Of a stretch of 47,105 nucleotides of DNA, positions 1 to 8,693 are shown piece after piece; the stretch's first letter is position 1, and the number at the start of each line of letters is the position of its first letter. The stretch comes from Acidobacteriota bacterium (GTDB taxonomy: Bacteria; Acidobacteriota; Polarisedimenticolia; QHYA01): assembly GCA_003223995.1 (NCBI GenBank), contig QHYA01000062.1:1-47105 (forward strand). The letters are read 5' to 3'. A model generated the notes under the pieces. It made no database searches. It was not told the origin of the DNA and saw only the letters and a list, made by a program, of their open reading frames with translations. Position numbers and translations under genes: made by a program.

Positions 1-2
1 GC

Positions 3-3000
3 GACGCCGTGCCGACGAACACCACCTACGTCCCGGGCAGCACGACCCTGAACGGCGTGCCGGTCGCGGACGTCGGGGGCCTGTCGCCGCTCGTGAACGG
101 CCTGCTCATCCACCCGCCGTCGAATCCGACGCCGGGCGTGATGCCCGCCGACCCGTCCGGCAGCCCGCCCAACACCGCCACCATCACCTTCGACGTGGTC
201 GTGAGTCCGACCGTCCCCAACGGCACGGTGATCTCGAACCAGGGCTTCGTCACCGCCCTCGCCGGCGGAATCGTCGACCAGCCGTCCGACGACCCGGACA
301 CGCCCATCCCCAACGATCCGACGCGCGACATCGTCGGCAACAACCCCCTGCTGTACGCCGTGAAGAGCGTCGCGCTCCTGGTGGATCTCGGCACGCCGGG
401 CGTCGTCGATCCGGGGGACACGCTCCGTTACACGATCACGGTGCAGAACTCCGCGGCGATCGCCGCCACGGGCGTCGTCTTGACCGACGCGGTTCCGGCG
501 AACACGACCTACGTCGCGAACACGACGCTTCTCAACGGCCTGCCGGTCGGGCAGCCGGACGGCGGCGTTGCCCCGCTCGCCTCCGGCATCAACATCGCCT
601 CGTCGGACCTGACGCCGCCGCTGCCGGGTCCCGGCGCCGGCACGATCTCGCCCGGCGCCGCGGCGACTCTGCAGTACGACCTGCGCGTCAACCCCGGGAC
701 GCCCGCCGGCACCCTGATCAGCAACCAGGCCGTGGTGACGAGCACGGGGCAGCCCAACCTGCTCACCGACGGCGACGGCAACCCTGCGAACGGCCCGCAG
801 CCGACGGTCGTCGTGGTAGGAGCTGTGCAGCAGCTTTCCATCACGCAGCAGGTTGTAGTTGTCGGCGGCGGCCCCGCCGTCCCCGGCGCGCCGCTGGAAT
901 ACCTCGTGACCGTGGCGAACATCGCCGCCGTGCCGGCCCTCAGCGTCGTGATCACCGACACCCTCCCCGCCGGCCAGCTCGCCTATGTGCCCGGCTCGGC
1001 GACGATGAACGGCTCTGCGACGGGCGTCAGCTTCGCCGGCTCGACGATCACCGCCGATTACGGGGCCGCCTACGGTCCGCTGGCGCCGGGCGGGACCGTG
1101 ACGCTCCGGTTCCGGGCCGTTCTCGACCCCGCCCTCGCGCTGGGCACGGTGGTCACGAACACCGGCGTGGTCGACTGGAACAACCCCACCCAGACGGCGA
1201 GCGCCAGCGTCTCGATTGTCGTCGGCAACATCCCCGGCTTCGGCGCGCTGAACGGATCGGCGTGGCACGACGCCGACTTCGACGATGTCCGGGATTCCGG
1301 TGAGCGGGCGCTGGCCGGCTGGGCGGTGGACCTGTACCGCAACAACGTGCTGTGGCAGTCGGTTCTGACGGACGCGAACGGCGACTATCACATCATCGGT
1401 GTCGAGCCCAACGACCTCAATGGCGTGCAATACGAGCTGCGGTTCCGCGCGCCGGGCGCGGGCGCGAACACCGCGATGCTCGGCCGGGCCGCTTCGCCGT
1501 TCACCAACGGGATGCAGCGGATCAGCGGCATCGTCGTGCCGTCCGGCGCCAATCTGCAGGGTTTGAACTTACCGATCGATCCGAACGGCATCATCTACAA
1601 CTCGATGGCGCGCGTCCCGGTGGCCGGGGCCACCCTCACTCTGCTGGGTGCCGGCGGCTCTCCCTTGCCGGCGAGCTGCTTCGCCGATGCGGCCCAGCAA
1701 GGGCAGGTCACGCTCGCCTACGGCTATTACAAGTTCGATCTCAACTTCAGCGACCCGGCCTGCCCGAGCGGGGGTGATTACGTCATCGCCGTGACCCCGC
1801 CCGGGGGCACGACCTACGTCGCCGGCTCCTCGCAAATCATCCCGCCGGCCTCCGACGCGACGACCGCGGCGTTCTCGGTGCCCGCCTGCCCGGGCAGCGC
1901 TGCTGATGCCATTCCGAGCACCGCCTCGTACTGCGAGGTACAGGATTCGGAGTTCGCGCCGGCTCCATCGGTTCCGGCACGCAGCGTGGGCACGGTCTAC
2001 GAGCTCCACGTGACGCTGAACAACAGCCAGATGCCGGGCACGAGCGAGATCTTCAACAACCACATCCCCATCGATCCCGTGATCGTCGGCACCATCGCGA
2101 TCTCCAAGACATCGCCGTTGATCAACGTCACCCGCGGGCAGCTGGTTCCCTACGTGATCACCGTCAGCAACCTGGCCGGGACGGGGCTCACCGACGTGGG
2201 CATCGTGGATCGCTTCCCGGCCGGATTCACCTACGTGAAGGGCTCCGCGCTTCTCGACGGCGTGCCGACCGAGCCGACGGTCGTGGGCCTGGACCTCACC
2301 TGGAACGGGCTCGTCTTCGCGGGCCTCCAGACGCGCACGCTGAAGCTGCTGCTCGCAGTGGGAGGCGGCGTCAGCGAGGGCGAATACGTGAACCGCGCCC
2401 AGCTCGTCAACGACATCACCGGAACCCCGATCTCCGGTGTAGCCACCGTCACCGTGCGCGTACTGCCCGATCCGACTTTCGACTGCACCGATGTCACCGG
2501 CAAGGTCTTCAACGACGCCAATCGCAACGGGCGGCAGGACGACGGCGAGAACGGCCTGGCCGGCGTGCGTCTGGTGACGGCCCGGGGCCTGCAGGCGACG
2601 ACGGATCAGTACGGGCGGTACCACATCACCTGCGCCATCACGCCCAACGAGAGCCGCGGCAGCAATTTCGTCCTGAAGCTCGACGACCGGACCCTGCCGA
2701 GCGGCTTCCGGATGTCGACCGACCAGCTGCAGATCAAGCGCGCCACGCGGGGCAAGGCCCTGCGGCTCAATTTCGGTGCGTCGATACACCACGTGGTCGC
2801 CATCGACCTGTCCGATGCGGCGTTCGAGCCGAACTCGACCGAAATCCGCGCCCAGTGGCGGCCACGCCTCGACTTGCTGCTCGTGGAGCTGCGCAAGGCG
2901 CCGGCGGTGCTGCGCCTGTCCTACGTGGCCGACACGGAGGATGCGGCGCTGGTCGATCGGCGCGTGAAAGCGGTCAAGCAGCAGGTGATGGAGGCCTGGG

Positions 3001-3098
3001 ACGCGGCGAGCTACCCGCTCACCATCGAGCCTGAAATCTTCTGGCGGAAAGGCGCCCCGCCCAGGCATCGCAACGCGCGCCTGTCGGGCGGCAGGTGA
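3..3098 (+). CDS. DUF11/SdrD-B repeat surface protein, 5'-truncated
   Basis: The reading frame is open to the left edge: codons at 3 and 6 give D-A before the GTG at 9, which completes the repeat motif 'DAVPTNTTYV', so the start lies outside the window. At least four DUF11-type (TIGR01451) repeats are visible, each ending near 'TDAVPANTTYV', 'TDTLPAGQLAYV' or 'VDRFPAGFTYV'. Two SdrD-B/Cna-B-like segments begin 'LNGSAWHDADFDDVRDSGE' and 'VTGKVFNDANRNGRQDDGE'. The last 100 residues ('IDLSDAAFEPNSTEIRAQW...') resemble a degenerate OmpA-like fold. The protein is presumably secreted, with an adhesion or envelope role. It ends in the start region of the OmpA/barrel gene, so the two are likely cotranscribed. 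The family assignment is good; the cell function is not known. Confidence 0.85.
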   Translation, partial: DAVPTNTTYVPGSTTLNGVPVADVGGLSPLVNGLLIHPPSNPTPGVMPADPSGSPPNTATITFDVVVSPTVPNGTVISNQGFVTALAGGIVDQPSDDPDTPIPNDPTRDIVGNNPLLYAVKSVALLVDLGTPGVVDPGDTLRYTITVQNSAAIAATGVVLTDAVPANTTYVANTTLLNGLPVGQPDGGVAPLASGINIASSDLTPPLPGPGAGTISPGAAATLQYDLRVNPGTPAGTLISNQAVVTSTGQPNLLTDGDGNPANGPQPTVVVVGAVQQLSITQQVVVVGGGPAVPGAPLEYLVTVANIAAVPALSVVITDTLPAGQLAYVPGSATMNGSATGVSFAGSTITADYGAAYGPLAPGGTVTLRFRAVLDPALALGTVVTNTGVVDWNNPTQTASASVSIVVGNIPGFGALNGSAWHDADFDDVRDSGERALAGWAVDLYRNNVLWQSVLTDANGDYHIIGVEPNDLNGVQYELRFRAPGAGANTAMLGRAASPFTNGMQRISGIVVPSGANLQGLNLPIDPNGIIYNSMARVPVAGATLTLLGAGGSPLPASCFADAAQQGQVTLAYGYYKFDLNFSDPACPSGGDYVIAVTPPGGTTYVAGSSQIIPPASDATTAAFSVPACPGSAADAIPSTASYCEVQDSEFAPAPSVPARSVGTVYELHVTLNNSQMPGTSEIFNNHIPIDPVIVGTIAISKTSPLINVTRGQLVPYVITVSNLAGTGLTDVGIVDRFPAGFTYVKGSALLDGVPTEPTVVGLDLTWNGLVFAGLQTRTLKLLLAVGGGVSEGEYVNRAQLVNDITGTPISGVATVTVRVLPDPTFDCTDVTGKVFNDANRNGRQDDGENGLAGVRLVTARGLQATTDQYGRYHITCAITPNESRGSNFVLKLDDRTLPSGFRMSTDQLQIKRATRGKALRLNFGASIHHVVAIDLSDAAFEPNSTEIRAQWRPRLDLLLVELRKAPAVLRLSYVADTEDAALVDRRVKAVKQQVMEAWDAASYPLTIEPEIFWRKGAPPRHRNARLSGGR

Positions 3099-3103
3099 AC
3101 GGC

Positions 3104-6100
3104 ATGAACAACCACCGCCATCTACTGCTGATCGCCGGATTGCTGATGACGGCCTCCGTCGTCGTCGCCCAGGTCGCCGAGACCAAGCCGGCCGAGCAGG
3201 TCGAGCGGCATCTCTCCTCCGACCAGAAGTTCCAGCTATGGTCGCAGGACCCGAAGCAGCTCGACAGCGAGCGTGGCGATCGGATCGAGACCCGGCAGGT
3301 CACGGGCGAGAAGCTCGAGACCGTCAAGCTGAAGAACGTCGTTCCGCCAATCCATTTCGAATCGGGTGTGGCGAAGATCCCTCCCGATTACGTCGACAAG
3401 CTCGCCAGGATCCTCGAGAGCGTGCGGTACCGCAAAAACGTCCGCCTCCACTTCGTCGGGCACGCGGACTCACAGCGGCTTTCCGAAGGGCTGGTGCGCG
3501 TCTTCGGGGACAACGTGGGCCTCTCCCGGGAGCGCGCCGGCGAGGTGGCCGAGTACTTCAAGAAGACGCTCGGGCTGCCGTCCGAAGCCATCACCTACGA
3601 GTGGGCCGGCGACACGCAGCCCATCGCCTCGAATCAGACCGAAGAGGGCCGGGCCCTCAACCGTCGCGTCGAGACGGAGGTCTGGTACGACGAAGTCCGG
3701 GAGGCCCCCAAGGAAGAGGAGGTCGTCGTCGCCGACGACATCAAGCGCATCAAGGTCTGCCGGATGGAGACCGTCTGCAAGCTGCGGTACAAGGAAGGCC
3801 AGGAGCGACGTGCGCGCGTCAGGAACCTCGTCGTGCCTCTGCGGTACGAGGACGACACCACTCCCATTTCCGAGGCATTCATCCAGCAGATCCGGCAGGC
3901 GCTCTCCAACCTGCATGACAAGCAGAACCTGAAGGTCAAATTCATCGGCTACACCGACGACGCGCCGCTGACCGCCCGCGACGAGCGCATCTACGGAGAC
4001 CAGCTGTCGCTCTCGAAAGCCAGAGCCCGCCGCGTTGCGCTGGCCATGAAGGAAGCCCTGCAATCGCCGATCTCGGCGATCGACAGCGACGGTCGCGGCG
4101 CCTCACAGCCCGTCGCCTCCAACGAGACCGTGCAGGGGCGGGCCTTGAATCGTCGCGTCGAGGTGGAGTTCTGGTACGACGATCCTCTCCAGGAGCTGCC
4201 GGACGAGCCGCAGCTCTGTCCCGGCGATGCCGGCGAGGAGATGGTGACCAAGGTTTACGATCCCCCCTGGGGCCCGCTCGCGGAGCTCGAGCTCGTGAAC
4301 GGCCAGCCGATCATTCCGCCCGGCTACGCGGCGCAGCTGCATCGGGCGCTGGCGGACATCGCGGATCGGATCAACGCGCGGGTGCGGTTCGTCGGCTACA
4401 CGAAGAACGAGCGCCTCGACCGCCGCACCGCGTCCGTGTACGGCGACGACATCGGACTTTCCTCGGCGCGGGCGCGCCGCGCCATGGAAATGGTCGTGCA
4501 GGATCCGCAGCTGGCGGGCGCCCGATCCGAGCACGAAGGGCGCGGCTACGTCCAGTCCGACGACGTCGTGAACGCCGGCTTCATTCAGGGGGAAAGGTCG
4601 TTCGTGCGCACGCAGGTCGTGTATGACGAGCCCATGCCGCTCGACGATTACGAAGGCGTGGACATCACGCGCATCACCCGGGAGGTCCCCACGAAGAGCC
4701 CCTACGAGCTCAACGTGATGCGCATCACCGTCGACGGCAAGCCGATCGACGACCCCGGCCGCAGCTCTTCCGACATCCAGCGCTGCACCGACGTCGCCCT
4801 CGACCAGGCCAAGATCCAGTTCCGCTTCGACAATCTCGAGTCGCGACCGCGTCTCGGCGTCGCGGCGCATCCCGTCGCCGTGGCGGTGAGCCCCGACGGC
4901 GCGCCGGCATCGGTCGTGCATTTCCAGATGTACAACAACTATGCGAGCTTCATCCAGCGCGCCGAAGTCCGGATCTTCAATCAAGAGCAGTCGCTGCAGG
5001 CCGTGCCGCTCGAGACCATCCCGGTCGACGGGACGGGACTGGCGGAGTGGCAGCCGCCCGCGGGAAGTCTCCCGGGACCGGTCCGCGAGCTCAAGTTCGT
5101 GCTGCGCGCCTACGATGCGAAGGACCATTTCGACGAAACGGAAGCGCATCAGCTGTGGCTGGTCCGCGAGTCGACTGAAGCCGTGGTGACCTCCGCCGAC
5201 CAGAAGCCCGCGGAAGGTGCGGAGGGCGCCGCTCCCGCGGCGGTCCCGACCGCGCCCCCGAGCGAGCTACTGGCCGCCTACGGCGAGAGCGACCTGGCGC
5301 GCCATCAGATTCCGATGGACGGCGGAACGGTGAGGGTGCAGGGCAGCGGCATTCCCCCGGGCCACACGGTGTGGATGGCGGGCCACCAGGTTCCGGTCGA
5401 CCCGCAGGGCAACTTCGTCGCGGAGGAGATCCTTCCGGTCGGCGCGCATACGGTCGAGGTGGCGGTGCTCGACGATGGGGGCAACGGCTCGCTCTATCTT
5501 CGCGACCTCGAGTTCAAGCGCACCGATCTCTTCTACGTCGGCGTCGCCGAACTCACGGTGTCCTCGAACAGCTCGAGCGGGCCGGCGGAGCAGCTGCAAG
5601 GCGAGAATGCTCCGCAGCCTTTCGATTCCTCGGTCGATGGCCGCCTGGCCTTCTACCTGAACGGCAAGCTCAACGAGAACTGGCGATTGACGGCAAGCGC
5701 GGATACGCGCGAAGGCCCGGTGGAGGACCTGTTCAGCAACTTCCTCGACAAGTCGCCCGATGCCCTGTTCCGGCGCTTCGACCCCGATCATCACTCGCCG
5801 ACGTTCGGCGACGACGGTGTCGTGGAGGAAATGGCGCCGACGCTCGGCAAGTTCTACGTCAAGGCGAGCCGTGGCGAGAATTACGGGATGTGGGGAAACT
5901 TCAAGGTCGACTACCTGGGCAACGAGCTGGCCCAGGTCGATCGCGGCCTGTACGGCGCCAACGTGCACTATGCGTCCCAAGCCACTACAAGCTTCGGCGA
6001 GCGAAAAGCCTCGGTCGATGGTTTCGCCGCCGAGCCCGGAACGGTGGGAAGCTTCGAAGAATTCCGCGGAACCGGCGGGTCGCTCTACTTCCTGCGCCAC

Positions 6101-8209
6101 CAGGACATCCTGACAGGCTCCGAGCGCGTGCGCATCGAGATCCGGGACAAGGACTCACACATCGTGACGGGCGTGGTCAACCTGCGTCCCGGCATCGACT
6201 ACGACATCGACTACCTGCAGGGCCGGCTGCTGCTTTCCGCGCCGCTGTCGTCGACGGCCGACGACAACCTGCTGGTGCGCACCAGCGGCCTGAGCGGCGA
6301 CGAGGCCTTCCTGGTGGCGCGCTACGAGTTCACGCCCGGTTTCGGCGACCTGGACGCGATGGCGGCCGGCGGCCAGGGCCATTACTGGTTTGGCGACCAC
6401 GTGCGGCTCGGAGTGACCGCCAACTCCAACAACGAAGGGGATGTCGACAGCAACCTCGGCGCTGCGGATCTGACCTTGCGAAAGAGCACCGATTCCTGGT
6501 TCAAGGTGCAGGCGGGCCGGAGCGAGGGTCTCGTTTCCAGCTCGCTGCAGTCCAATGACGGCGGATTCGGCTTCTCCGGCTTCGACCCCGTGTCGTTCAC
6601 CGATGCGTCGGCGGATGCCTATCGCGCCGACGCGAGCGTCGGGTTCGGCGACTTCTTCTCGGGAGCCAAGGGTCGACTCACTCTCTATGCACAGAACCGC
6701 GACGCCGGCTACTCGGCGCAGGGCCAGTCGACGATCAGGAACACCGAGCAATACGGCGGCACGTTCAGGATGCCCGTGACGAGCTGCCTGAGCGTGGCGG
6801 CCAAGGGCGATCAGAGCACCGAAGATCAGGCGCTCGAGCACCGTGCGCTCGAGCTGAACCTTGGTTACAAGCTGACCGACACATGGAGCGTCAGCAGCGG
6901 CGTGCGGAACGATCTGCGGGAGGATCACTCGCCGGTCGTTCCGTTGACCCAGAACCAGGGCGAGCGCACGGACGCGGTCGTGCAGGTGGCGTTCGATCCG
7001 GGCGCGGCATGGCGCGCCTATGGCTTCGTCCAGGAAACGGTCGCGTCCAGCGGCGGCCGTCAAGACAATGGGCGCATCGGCGCTGGCGGCTCCTATCGCC
7101 TGACGAAACGCTTCAAGCTCGACGGGGAGGTTTCCGATGGTGACCTTGGGTCCGGCGGCAGACTGGGCACCAGCTTCCTGGCTTCCGAGCGGACCAATCT
7201 CTACCTGAACTACCTGCTGGAGAACGACCGGACGGACAGCGGCGTGCCGGTCCGTCAGGGGAGCCTGGTCGCGGGCGTCAAGCAAAGGCTCTCCGACGCC
7301 TCCAGCGTCTACCTCGAGGAGCGTCGCCAGGATGCGGGAACCCAGACCGGCCTCACGCACGCCGCCGGAGTCAACCTCGTGGCGAATGAGCGCTGGAATT
7401 TCGGCGCCAGCGCAGAGTACGGCACGCTGCTCGATGCGCGGACCGACGCCGAGACCGCCCGCAGGGCGGTCGGAGTCCGCATGGGTTACAGCAAGGAGAC
7501 CGTGCAGCTCACCAGCGCGATCGAGTATCGCCGGGATGACGCGGAGCAGCCCGACACGTCACGCGTCGAGAGGACCGCGTGGCTGTTCCGTAACAGCTTC
7601 AAGTTCCAGCTGACGCCGGACTGGCGCGTAGTCGGAAAGCTGAACCACTCGTTCAGTGACAGCTCGCTCGGCGAATTCCACAACGGCGGCTACACCGAGG
7701 CCGTGGTCGGCTACGCGTACCGTCCGGTGCGGCACGACCGGCTGAGCGCCCTGGTCAAGTTCACGTACTTCTACAACTTCCCGACTGCGGGCCAGGTAGG
7801 GGCGCTGAACATCCCGACCGGGTTCATTCAGAAGAGCCGCATCGCGGCGCTCGATCTTACCTACGACCTTACGGCCGACTGGTCGATCGGCGGAAAGTAC
7901 GCCTACCGCCTGGGACAGGTGAGCCTCGTTCGCGAGAATCCGAAGTTCTTCGACAACACCTCGCACCTCGTGGTGTTGCGTGCGGACTGGCGGTTCTACA
8001 AGAACTGGGAGGGCCTGGTCGAGGGGCGAATGCTTGACCTCCCGGATGTCAGTCAACGCCGGAGCGGCGCGCTGGGCGCGATCTATCGTTACCTCGGCAA
8101 GCACCTGAAGGTCGGCGCAGGCTACAATTTCACCGACTTCTCAGACGACCTGACCGACCTGAGCTACGACCACCAAGGCGCATTCGTCAATCTCATCGGG
8201 ACCATGTGA
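3104..8209 (+). CDS. Triple OmpA-like domain protein with C-terminal outer-membrane beta-barrel
   Basis: About 1700 residues. ATG 3104 is preferred because AGGTGA at 3093-3098 is well spaced and the product then opens with a signal peptide (MNNHRHLLLIAGLLMTASVV). A GTG at 3095 overlapping the previous stop (GTGA) is the alternative. Three OmpA-like domains follow at about residues 70-200, 245-370 and 390-510. The first two keep the 'GRALNRRVE' tail that binds peptidoglycan in OmpA proteins; the third is degenerate. After an Ig-like linker (about 720-810), the last 850 residues alternate hydrophobic and polar residues with many aromatic-ended strands, as in outer-membrane barrels. The protein probably anchors or exports the repeat protein upstream; this is inferred from coupling and domain types. 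The C-terminal residue is Met, not the usual Phe. Confidence 0.82.
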   Translation: MNNHRHLLLIAGLLMTASVVVAQVAETKPAEQVERHLSSDQKFQLWSQDPKQLDSERGDRIETRQVTGEKLETVKLKNVVPPIHFESGVAKIPPDYVDKLARILESVRYRKNVRLHFVGHADSQRLSEGLVRVFGDNVGLSRERAGEVAEYFKKTLGLPSEAITYEWAGDTQPIASNQTEEGRALNRRVETEVWYDEVREAPKEEEVVVADDIKRIKVCRMETVCKLRYKEGQERRARVRNLVVPLRYEDDTTPISEAFIQQIRQALSNLHDKQNLKVKFIGYTDDAPLTARDERIYGDQLSLSKARARRVALAMKEALQSPISAIDSDGRGASQPVASNETVQGRALNRRVEVEFWYDDPLQELPDEPQLCPGDAGEEMVTKVYDPPWGPLAELELVNGQPIIPPGYAAQLHRALADIADRINARVRFVGYTKNERLDRRTASVYGDDIGLSSARARRAMEMVVQDPQLAGARSEHEGRGYVQSDDVVNAGFIQGERSFVRTQVVYDEPMPLDDYEGVDITRITREVPTKSPYELNVMRITVDGKPIDDPGRSSSDIQRCTDVALDQAKIQFRFDNLESRPRLGVAAHPVAVAVSPDGAPASVVHFQMYNNYASFIQRAEVRIFNQEQSLQAVPLETIPVDGTGLAEWQPPAGSLPGPVRELKFVLRAYDAKDHFDETEAHQLWLVRESTEAVVTSADQKPAEGAEGAAPAAVPTAPPSELLAAYGESDLARHQIPMDGGTVRVQGSGIPPGHTVWMAGHQVPVDPQGNFVAEEILPVGAHTVEVAVLDDGGNGSLYLRDLEFKRTDLFYVGVAELTVSSNSSSGPAEQLQGENAPQPFDSSVDGRLAFYLNGKLNENWRLTASADTREGPVEDLFSNFLDKSPDALFRRFDPDHHSPTFGDDGVVEEMAPTLGKFYVKASRGENYGMWGNFKVDYLGNELAQVDRGLYGANVHYASQATTSFGERKASVDGFAAEPGTVGSFEEFRGTGGSLYFLRHQDILTGSERVRIEIRDKDSHIVTGVVNLRPGIDYDIDYLQGRLLLSAPLSSTADDNLLVRTSGLSGDEAFLVARYEFTPGFGDLDAMAAGGQGHYWFGDHVRLGVTANSNNEGDVDSNLGAADLTLRKSTDSWFKVQAGRSEGLVSSSLQSNDGGFGFSGFDPVSFTDASADAYRADASVGFGDFFSGAKGRLTLYAQNRDAGYSAQGQSTIRNTEQYGGTFRMPVTSCLSVAAKGDQSTEDQALEHRALELNLGYKLTDTWSVSSGVRNDLREDHSPVVPLTQNQGERTDAVVQVAFDPGAAWRAYGFVQETVASSGGRQDNGRIGAGGSYRLTKRFKLDGEVSDGDLGSGGRLGTSFLASERTNLYLNYLLENDRTDSGVPVRQGSLVAGVKQRLSDASSVYLEERRQDAGTQTGLTHAAGVNLVANERWNFGASAEYGTLLDARTDAETARRAVGVRMGYSKETVQLTSAIEYRRDDAEQPDTSRVERTAWLFRNSFKFQLTPDWRVVGKLNHSFSDSSLGEFHNGGYTEAVVGYAYRPVRHDRLSALVKFTYFYNFPTAGQVGALNIPTGFIQKSRIAALDLTYDLTADWSIGGKYAYRLGQVSLVRENPKFFDNTSHLVVLRADWRFYKNWEGLVEGRMLDLPDVSQRRSGALGAIYRYLGKHLKVGAGYNFTDFSDDLTDLSYDHQGAFVNLIGTM

Positions 8210-8272
8210 CGACCCGCGTGGCGATCTTCGCATCGGCTACGATCCGCCGCCGGCGGCTACGCCACGGTTGAT

Positions 8273-8293
8273 CCGCCGCGACGGCGGTTTCTA
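8273..8293 (+). terminator. Candidate Rho-independent terminator after the OmpA/barrel gene
   Basis: A perfect 6-bp GC stem (CCGCCG, loop CGA, CGGCGG) is followed by TTT, about 65 bases after the stop at 8209. The T tract is short. A second self-complementary run, GCCGCCGGCGGC, lies just upstream at about 8245-8257. The rest of the 300-base gap before tRNA-Ser shows no gene. Confidence 0.45.
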
Positions 8294-8507
8294 GGAGATC
8301 GCCAGCTCAGGGCGGTGGTTCGGTGACACCTGACCGAGGGTAGGGCTCCGCGGACTTCCTCGATGCGCGAGGAAATCTACTGATTCGAAGATATGATCGA
8401 TCAGTCGGCATCGACGGTAGCGTGCTCCGCCTCCACCAAGAAGATTTTCAGTTGTCCGCCAGCAATGCTTGTTGTACTCTCACCGCTCCTGTTGAAACCC
8501 ACCTCGC

Positions 8508-8601
8508 GGAGAGGTGCTGGAGTGGCCGAACAGGGCTGCCTGCTAAGCAGTTACACGGGCTAAAACTCGTGTCGAGGGTTCGAATCCCTCCCTCTCCGCC
8601 A
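8508..8601 (+). tRNA. tRNA-Ser (GCT), CCA encoded
   Basis: The acceptor stem GGAGAGG pairs with CCTCTCC (8591-8597), followed by discriminator G and an encoded CCA. The anticodon loop CTGCTAA, between stems CTGC and GCAG, gives anticodon GCT, which reads AGC/AGU serine codons. A long variable arm (ACACG...CGTGT) is typical of serine tRNA. The T-arm is GAGGG-TTCGAAT-CCCTC. The gene lies between the surface-protein operon and the transposase. Confidence 0.96.
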
Positions 8602-8693
8602 TCTTTCTCGAATCCCGAACGATTGTGGAGCAGGGAAAGGTGCACTCCCGCATCTCGAGCCCATCAAGAGCTGCGCTTCTTCACCAACACGAA

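Noticed and set aside
1569..3068. 499-aa minus-strand ORF opposite the repeat protein
   Set aside because: Arg/His-rich antisense shadow of a clear coding frame in high-GC DNA.
8448..8645. Minus-strand 65-aa ORF containing 'GGEGGIRTLDTSF'
   Set aside because: It is the antisense translation of tRNA-Ser, a known database artefact.
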